NCBI GenBank assembly: GCA_036971615.1
Contig: JAYKKR010000039.1
Location: 186,001 to 250,000, forward strand
Direction of reading: 5' to 3'
Length of the DNA: 64,000 bases
From: Amyloporia xantha
Lineage: Eukaryota; Basidiomycota; Agaricomycetes; Polyporales; Adustoporiaceae
Shown here: positions 57,426 to 64,000 of the stretch, one piece after another
Layout: each line of letters opens with the position of its first letter
How positions within the stretch are numbered: position 1 is the stretch's first letter
Program-made: the position numbers and the translations under genes
Notes under the pieces: generated by a model
The model's database searches: none
Seen by the model: the letters and a program-made list of their open reading frames with translations, nothing else
What the model was told of the DNA's origin: nothing

Positions 57426-58477
57426 GCCCTACATGTTCACGTCGTTCTAAGCAGCGATATACGCAATCCGCCCTCATACGTACAAAGTGCGGCCCATCTC
57501 TGTCTTCCCGCATCATTGCCAAATAATCTGCATCTTCGAATTGAGACATCCACGTCTGATCATGAAGTCAGAGATTCTCTTCCAAGGAGCCCGAGTGAAG
57601 TGCAACTCACCATTGTTTTCGCTTGTAATGCAAATAGACGAACACCCAGATGAACACCCAGATGCATCATCGGAACGCACGAGTATGTATATATGATTGA
57701 GAAACAATGAGTTGAACCTTCTCCACTACGTACCATTTGTCCACTGTTTCTCTCATTTGATACACTTGCTACTTTAATATCACTTTAGGCAGGGAGAATC
57801 CAGAGGCAGCCCCGTTTAAGGACATCGGTCCAAGGCCGGTGTGTACAGCGCTCCTGTGATCCAGGCCTATCTGTCATATCTATACATCAGATAGCAGTAC
57901 TTATAGGTCAAAGTGCGTTACATTACTCACTGTGGTTGCAGCTCAGGCCTGAGGATATATCACTGATGCATCGTCCCACAGCTTGATTCATCCACAGGTG
58001 TCCGACTACTAGACCGGTGGAGCCTGAGTGCCGCAGTCCGCTATTCGCGTCCACCCCCCAGAGTCATCATCGGTGTTTCCTAAAGAAGCTCACTGCGCTG
58101 CTGCTGCTATATTTAGTATGGACAGTCTTCTTCTAGTTGCATCAAGGCACGGTTGATGCTTTGATGCGCCTCAACGGTTCTATTCTAGGCTGAGCCACAT
58201 GTCTTCGAGTTCCGATATTAGGTACCTTTCACATCATTTTTGGAGGCTCGATTCGCCTCTTGGGTGCGACGGTTGATCAAAAACGAGTGCAAGGCCCCCT
58301 TCAAGTCCACTTCCAAATTCAAGAGTCTTGACCGTGACCGCCGCGCATCACTGATGCTTACTGCCTAATGAGAAGACGGCGGCAGAGTCACCGACCCGGG
58401 CCAGTGGCCATAGGTATTTCATCCACTGTCTGATCCCTAAGGGCACTGTGATAAGTGACCTTAGTAAAGGGACTACA
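57426..58477. other. Gap without gene
   Basis: Nothing supportable; a 12-bp duplication (GATGAACACCCA) lies at about 57,650. Confidence 0.35.
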
Positions 58478-58950
58478 TTGACCGCAGCTTGGAGCCCTGC
58501 CGTTGCATCGAAAGCAGCGCCCCTGCTGCCGTCACGGTTACATCAACAGCAGTGGCCGGGCCTGCTGTTTCATTGACAGCAGTGAGTCCTGCCGTTACAT
58601 TGACAGTAGTAGGTCCTGCCGTTACATCGACAGCAGAACCTCCTGCCGCCGTCATGGTTACATCGACAGCAGGCCGTTACATTGACCGCAGCTCGGAGCC
58701 CTGCCGTTACATCGACAGCAGCGCCTCCTGCCACCGTCACGGCTACATCGACAGCAGTGGCTCCTGCCGTTTCATTGACAGCAGCGAGTCCTGCCGTTTC
58801 ATTGACAGCAGCGAGTCCTGCCGTTTCATTGACAGCAGCGAGTCCTGCCGTTTCATTGACAGCAGCGAGTCCTGCCGTTACATCGACAGCAGCGGCTCCT
58901 GCCACCGTTACATCGACAGCAGCGGCCGTTCCCGGTACATTTACATCGAC
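58478..58950. repeat. 27-bp minisatellite
   Basis: The unit CCTGCCGTTTCATTGACAGCAGCGAGT repeats exactly at 58763, 58790 and onward. Degenerate copies run from about 58,478, giving about 17 units. The unit is a multiple of three without stops, so several plus-strand frames and a minus-strand frame stay open for over 100 codons (9-residue repeats such as CRFIDSSES, AVSLTAASP and GLAAVNETA). I do not call any of these a gene. Confidence 0.9.
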
Positions 58951-59606
58951 GGGTAGGACCAATCATGAGAGCCATTTGTACTATAGCACATGTTTTCTAA
59001 TAAATATCACCAAGTTTCAATATATTAAAGTATTGTACATGCAGTCTGCTCATACAAGTTGATTGGCACCCGCAGCAGTCAAGACCAGCAATTTGTCCTC
59101 CGATATACTAATGCTATTAAACTGGTTGCCGTTGTGTACCGTTGAAGGTAGGCAGGAATGGTAACAACGGCAAGGCTACGGAGCGTCAGCATATGTTGGC
59201 AATAATCTGCCTTGTGTCCGGTCGTTCAAGTTGATCGCCCGCAGAACGTCAAGACCAGTAGTAATTTGACCAGCATCTTCCGATGACTCTAATTATCTTA
59301 CACTCGGATTGCTGTTGCGTACTCTTTAAGAACGCAATCTTCTATTCACGCCTGCTTGAGTCGTACCAATAATATTTGTCGATACAACCACCATTACTAT
59401 TAGATACATTATTTTCGTGAACAAGTATACGAGAATTTCAACTTCGAAACGAGCACCAAGAAAAACCGAACCAGACTGACATCAAAACACTCAATAACGA
59501 ACATCCATACACCACGGCTCGACAGCATGACAAGAGCATGACGGAGAAGGGCCTACAAGAAAGCAGATGTGCGTGTAGCCGCGAATATCAAGAAAATGTT
59601 CACCTC
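58951..59606. other. Gap between minisatellite and downstream gene
   Basis: AT-rich, with no gene; probably the 3' flank of the minus-strand gene ending at 59607. Confidence 0.4.
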
Positions 59607-62191
59607 CTAATTCTTCCGCACCCTCTTCGACTTCTTGGAACCGTCCTGCGTGGCTGCGCGTTTCTTCGCACTGGCAGGCGGAACATTTTCCTTTCCTACA
59701 TAAGCCTTTTGCTGCGCCTTGCTGATAGGCATGACTCTTGTCGCCTCCGTCAGCATCTGTACTTTATGAGAAATTGAAGTCGAAGGACGTTCGGGTGAGG
59801 CGTCAGCTCTCCTCGGTGCTCGACGCTCACGTGTCGGGCGTGCGATGTACATACTAGTAGCACCAGAAGTCGCGGGGTGGTGCAAGCCTAAAGCAGGACG
59901 CCGCTGCTGCAAACCAGTCGGTACTTTGCTACGAGAAGGACTCCGTCCACGGCTAGCTGTGATGGCTGGAGAAGCAGGACCGTCGTATGCTGTGCGAAGC
60001 TGTTCATTTGTTCCAGCACTGCCATGGCCGGATCCAACAGGAGAGACATCAGAGTCAGGCGGTGTGGGAATATGGACGGCAAGACCTGGGGCTAGCGATG
60101 GAGTCGTCACGGAAGTGGACAATGACAAGATCTGGGTTGCCGGCAATGCAATAGACGAAGGTGAGGAAGACAGCGGAGGCTGTGTAGACTGCAGCCCAAT
60201 GTTCATCGCCACAGGTCGGACAGCCTGCGAGGTGGCTGTCCCTTCCTGTACCGAGTGAGATGCAGGCGGAAACTCAGGGAGCACATCAAGATTCATCGAG
60301 CCATTTGGGTCATTACTCGGCAGGAAAGTGGGGGCGCCATGAGGAAATGGAAACTGCAGAGCTGCGGGGAAGGAGGCGTCCGAGAAAACAGAGAAGTCGA
60401 ACACCTGCGGTTCAAGCTCGGCAGACAATTGCTTATTGGTGACATTGTTGAGCGCAACCCCTGTTTGCAAATGGAGATCCTGCTCGTACGTCCCGTTCAA
60501 GAGATCCAATAAGCCGATTGCTGCATCGGCTTGATCGAAGCCACCAGATATGCCAACATGTGCCATACCAACAGGGGAAGTGAGCGACGCAGAAAACTCC
60601 GTCCCATTGGCAGCGGTGAAATGCACCGGAATGGTGGACGGGAGAGCGACGGAGTCGTGCGCTTGCGGTATCGTAGGCAACTCTATACCCGCAATAGATT
60701 GTAGAATCGGTGGCGATGTGTTCGCGACAGCGTTTCCAGAGGGCGATGTGCTGATCCGAGTTGTAGAGAAAGACTTGGAATGATCAATGGAGGGCGCTGT
60801 CGCAGCTGGTGAGGCAACATCGGGACAATCTGCAGAGGGTAACATCTTTGACGGATCGAGACCAGTGCCGGTCAAGGATTGTACCGAAGGCGAGTTGTGG
60901 CGTGATCGAGATTCCACCCCATTCGCAAATCCGGCATGCACATCGGACGCAGTATTCGTCTCCAATTCGGAAGGATGGGAAGGGACTGCCGCACTTGGTG
61001 AAGGAGTGGTGTCGCCGCTGCTAGTGGGCCCAGCCTCGAGTGCCGGTTCTGGGCTCAGCGTTGTCACAAGATTGAGTGCGTAAGAGCTACGGACTTCCGT
61101 AGCTGCATGTATCATGTCAGCATAGAAACAATAGCGCGCTGTAGAGACTCACAGAAAAGGACTTTGACAAAGTCCAGAAAAGGTTTTGCTATATGAGCCT
61201 TGTATTCGGGTGTGGCTTGCCCAAAATTATGCCCAGCGACGGTGAGTCCCTGGTGGAAGCTAGATATCCGCATGCGTCAGTCTATCATTCACAGTCTTCT
61301 GGGCGCTGAAAAATACATACCTCATGGTTCGAATCGCGCCGCCTTCGTTGGGAGAAGGTCCTCCGCCCAAGACAGTGAATGCCCATCCAGTTTGGCGTTC
61401 CAATGCAGTGAAGAACGCATTCAACATAGCCGGCATATTGTCGATCGCCCTAGAAGGAAGCCAGAAGCCATCGAATGGGTGTGTCATGAATTGGTATGGA
61501 ACCAAAAAGAAACCACGTACGTCTGGCGTTGAGTCGGCGTGGGAACTGCAGGAAGTTCATCCGACTCAGGCTCCTCGTCTGAATCTACAGTCTTCATGGT
61601 GTCGATCTCTTGTTGAATTTCCGCTTTTATCTTGTCAGTTTCATTCTCATACGTCTCTTTTGTTAATCGCTTGATGACATCTAGAGTCTCCTTCTTGCCT
61701 AGTTGACGATCAGCTATCTCGGCCTTCACGGACGCCTTGACCTTCTCATTATAGTATTTACGCGAATATACCTCAACAGGCTGTGGCAGACGGTGTTTTT
61801 TTGCGGACAGTGAGGAAGACACTATGTCCCAAACCGTCCTCGAAGCTTGCGCCCTTCGCCCCTGCTGCGCAGCTTTGTTACGGAACCACCGTTGTAGCTG
61901 CTATTGAAACACAGGATGTCAGTCACAGAACATTATACATACGTGCTCAGCTTAACTCACACTTTTACGGGCCTTGATGGCCTCCCCAAGTGCCGTCTCT
62001 TGAGCTGCTGTCAATGCATCTGCAGAGGAACCGAAGAGTGCCGCACGCTCAGGGAATTGAGCAAACCACGCATGCTCGAGTGTCGACCAAAACCGACTGA
62101 GGGTTTGACGCTTCTGGTGGTCGAGAAAGTGTTCGTACTTCCCGTTCAAGAATGTAAGCTGTTCTTCTGTTGCCCAAGGTCGTGGCGCCAT
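59607..62191 (-). CDS. Nuclear hypothetical protein of an Agaricomycete-expanded family
   Basis: Exons 61961-62191, 61521-61900, 61321-61449, 61153-61259 and 59607-61102 join to 780 aa from MAPRPWATEEQ. The N-terminal 77 residues plus QLQRWFRNKA (W-x-TEEQL..L......F......K....FW) form the family's helical start. Residues about 95-200 are charged helices (VEVYSRKYYNEKVKASV, RLTKETYENETDKIKAE). The block AIDNMPAMLNAFFTALERQTGWAF, TVLGGGPSPNEGG, then SFHQGLTVAGHNFGQA is the family signature. The last 500 residues are Ser/Pro-rich and disordered, ending in a basic nuclear-localisation-like tail (KKSKRVRKN). The function is unknown. The family is repeated in Agaricomycete genomes, often near transposons. 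All introns have good GT-AG sites. Confidence 0.75.
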
Positions 62192-62591
62192 AGTCACGGA
62201 GCTCTGAGAAGAAGGCCACGGTGAGTGTATCGTCAGCTGAGAGGAGAGGAAGCTCATACATCACCGAAGTTGAGCGGTCGACGCATCGTCAGCACAGCTC
62301 ATTATATCTATTCTTCGAGCCAATGGCAAACAGTTGCGAAGTGGGGCGGACACTCCCGAATTGTGTATGTCTACCGCTGTCGGATGGGGCTGATACACAA
62401 ATCGGAAGGTACTTGCTTGCCAAACTGAAATCTCCTTTCCATTCTACCGCTGACACATGTGAACCGTTGTCTGTCAGGGTCTATAAAAGACGTCTCTCGA
62501 CATTAGTATTCTACCGCAACTCGCATCTGAGCTCCCATCTGCTCCGTTATTCGCGTCTCTTATTTGTCGTCCTTCACTTCATCGAGTCATT
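62192..62591. promoter_or_regulatory. Divergent spacer between two genes
   Basis: These 400 bp separate the starts at 62191 (-) and 62592 (+). TCTATAAAAG at about 62,480 is a good TATA box for the plus-strand gene, and a TC-rich initiator region follows it. Confidence 0.5.
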
Positions 62592-63220
62592 ATGACCAAC
62601 ACTCAGCAGGAGTCCGATGCCGTGATCAATACGACATCTTCTTCCATCGAGACAATGATGGCAGCGCTGAGACTTGCTTCCGAACAGCAGGCGGGTGAGT
62701 CTTCGCAAAATTTTACAGAGTCAAGCTGATCCTTGTTAAGGAGAGCAATCCCTACTTCGCGAGCAGGTCGAGCAGCCGGAGGGTGCGTCATGCCCTCTGC
62801 TATCCATATTTTGATCTTATTGACAATCCGCCGCTTGTCCCGCAGCATTGGCATCTACTTCAGCCGACATAGAAACTGATGGCCAGCCAACCGGCGCCAT
62901 TCCAGTTTCTACCGCGAGTGTTTCTCGTCCGCTTCCTACTCCTCCCGTTGCGGATTCTGTTGCTGGAGGAGCTACCGAGGCTACTCTGGATTGCGGCAAT
63001 GTTGTCACCACTGGGGCTTCTTGTGAGCTACAGTTAATGTGGACTGGTCTGCGGTGGTACTGTCCCATTTGCGGCCGCCCCGTCGGTGTCTTTGCGAGCA
63101 GGTGAGTCTTGTTGAACTTCACTGTCTTGGCATAACTAACAATCTGTCATTTTCAGCCCTCATTACAGCCATGGTTGGAGCCGTCTGTCAGCAGTACCCC
63201 ACGTTTGCAGTGCCCCGTGA
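62592..63220 (+). CDS. Small protein, weak RNase H1 N-terminal-like segment (uncertain)
   Basis: Exons 62592-62694, 62741-62782, 62846-63101 and 63157-63220 join to 154 aa. A Ser/Thr/Pro-rich middle is followed by RWYCPICGRPVGVFAS, which resembles the W-Y-x(4)-G-R-x(2)-G-V-F core of RNase H1 N-terminal (viroplasmin-like) domains found in many Agaricomycete proteins. Downstream of the last splice the conserved continuation would read VGAVCQQYPTFAVPRD, which is in a different frame. The spliced protein therefore ends early, suggesting a missed junction or a decayed copy. It has a TATA box at about -110. Confidence 0.45.
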
Positions 63221-63487
63221 TGTGTGCTTCACATCATCTGCCAAAAATGCCATTGCTTTGATTTCGTAATAGCAGCGTAGTTGACTGGTGACTTGGAATC
63301 GTAGCATGAGTTCTTGGCGATCCCTGTACTTAATGTCAAGTTTTGAGTTTGACTGCTATCTGTCAATGCGCTCCCGAATAACAGTCTGACATGCTCAAAC
63401 ACCCGAACAAAAATAATCTTTGTATCCGACAAGCTTGTGTGTTGTGGCGAAACAGACTCCCGCACATTACATCAAGAAGATATCAGC
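63221..63487. other. Intergenic spacer
   Basis: Probably the 3' flank of the small gene and the promoter of the gene at 63488; no distinct motif seen. Confidence 0.35.
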
Positions 63488-64000
63488 ATGGGACGACGAG
63501 CAAAGTATCTTACACTAGCAGATAGATTGGCCGCCAAGAGGCAGCAGCAACAGGCATACATGAGATCGGAAAAGTAAGTATGCTATCACAGTCTGAGGTA
63601 CACGAGATGTAATACTTGAGAACAGGGGTCGAGCGACGAGGGCAGCACAGAACCGTGATTCATACTTGGCACGCCACGGATGTTATCCAAGCCCATTTCC
63701 GCTGCACATCCCCGGTCTTCCCTCCGATCTAATTGCATATGCGCGTCGTCCGTGTCGTATTGGTGGTACTATCTCCCAGGACGATGAGCTCGGCCTATGG
63801 CAACCACCATACAAATTGAACATACCACAACGATTCCATGGCCGACCTGAACCAGCCGAGCTTTTCGATCTGGACGAGGGAGAGCTCCCCACACTTGAAG
63901 GGACCCTCAACGGCTATCAGTTCCAGCGGTTTGTGGAGGCCGGTTACATGCGGCACGACAAATGGGTTGAGGGCGCGGAGATGGCTGTCATAATCGAAGA
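63488..64000 (+). CDS. Hypothetical protein with basic N-terminus, partial (3' end outside window)
   Basis: Exon 1 (63488-63573) encodes MGRRAKYLTLADRLAAKRQQQQ and splices through a 52-nt GTAAGT...CAG intron to 63626, which stays open to the window end (at least 153 aa). The start resembles a common Agaricomycete hypothetical family (MGRPRKY.T..E...A.R...) with a bZIP-like basic stretch, but no leucine zipper is visible. The rest (HIPGLPSDLIAYARRP ... YQFQRFVEAGYMRHDKW) is unrecognised. Confidence 0.6.

Noticed and set aside
58489..59062. Three long frames in the minisatellite
   Set aside because: They are open only because the unit is 27 bp without stops. There is no start context, domain or splice support.
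61310..61340. GGTTCGAATC resembling a tRNA B box
   Set aside because: It lies in an exon (EGGAIRTM of the gene at 59607-62191), and no acceptor stem or A box surrounds it.

Overview
This is genomic DNA of a filamentous fungus, almost certainly an Agaricomycete (mushroom-type Basidiomycota). The reasons are genes broken by many short introns (about 45-75 nt, GT-AG, some GC-AG, with CTNAC-like branch points), a KDZ transposase, a TET/JBP-type dioxygenase, and several hypothetical families that I know as heavily expanded in Agaricomycetes. I assigned splice sites by eye, requiring reading frames to join; no transcript data were available.

Positions 1 to about 15,300 look like one large KDZ (Kyakuja-Dileera-Zisupton) DNA transposon whose left end lies outside the window. 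Its genes alternate strand: a Pro/Ser-rich repeat protein (-, partial), a Zn2Cys6-like locus with a coiled-coil partner (+), a 1,121-aa protein with an HMG-like segment and basic tail (-), a TET/JBP 2-oxoglutarate/Fe(II) dioxygenase with all key residues (+), a complete 12-exon KDZ transposase with an N-terminal Cys cluster (-), and a 218-aa unknown protein (+). Three divergent pairs share spacers of 228-270 bp. The hexamer ATGGCG/CGCCAT occurs about 117 times here, against about 28 times in the remaining 48.7 kb. A 1.5-kb non-coding end (13.8-15.3 kb) holds diverged repeats built around long hairpins, followed by about ten copies of an 86-bp tandem repeat (15.5-16.35 kb). KDZ-TET/JBP linkage is known in basidiomycetes. 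The hexamer signature, the structured end and the strictly alternating gene order are what I would follow up.

Positions 16.4-31.6 kb are gene-poor accessory sequence: an unknown multi-exon gene, two paralogous unknown genes (23.2 and 29.0 kb) with conserved intron positions, a small RING protein with four tandem SUMO-interaction-like motifs (24.4-24.95 kb), and a WD40-type gene. Positions 32.1-43.1 kb carry regulatory genes: a Zn2Cys6/AT-hook transcription factor, a BTB/POZ protein and a KDM3-type JmjC protein in a visibly AT-richer block.

Positions 43-64 kb hold mostly hypothetical genes, two of which belong to expanded Agaricomycete families (48.8-50.6 kb and 59.6-62.2 kb). There are also a 27-bp minisatellite open in several frames (58.5-58.95 kb), a small gene with a weak RNase H1 N-terminal-like segment, and a gene running off the right edge. 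I found no rRNA, tRNA or CRISPR array.
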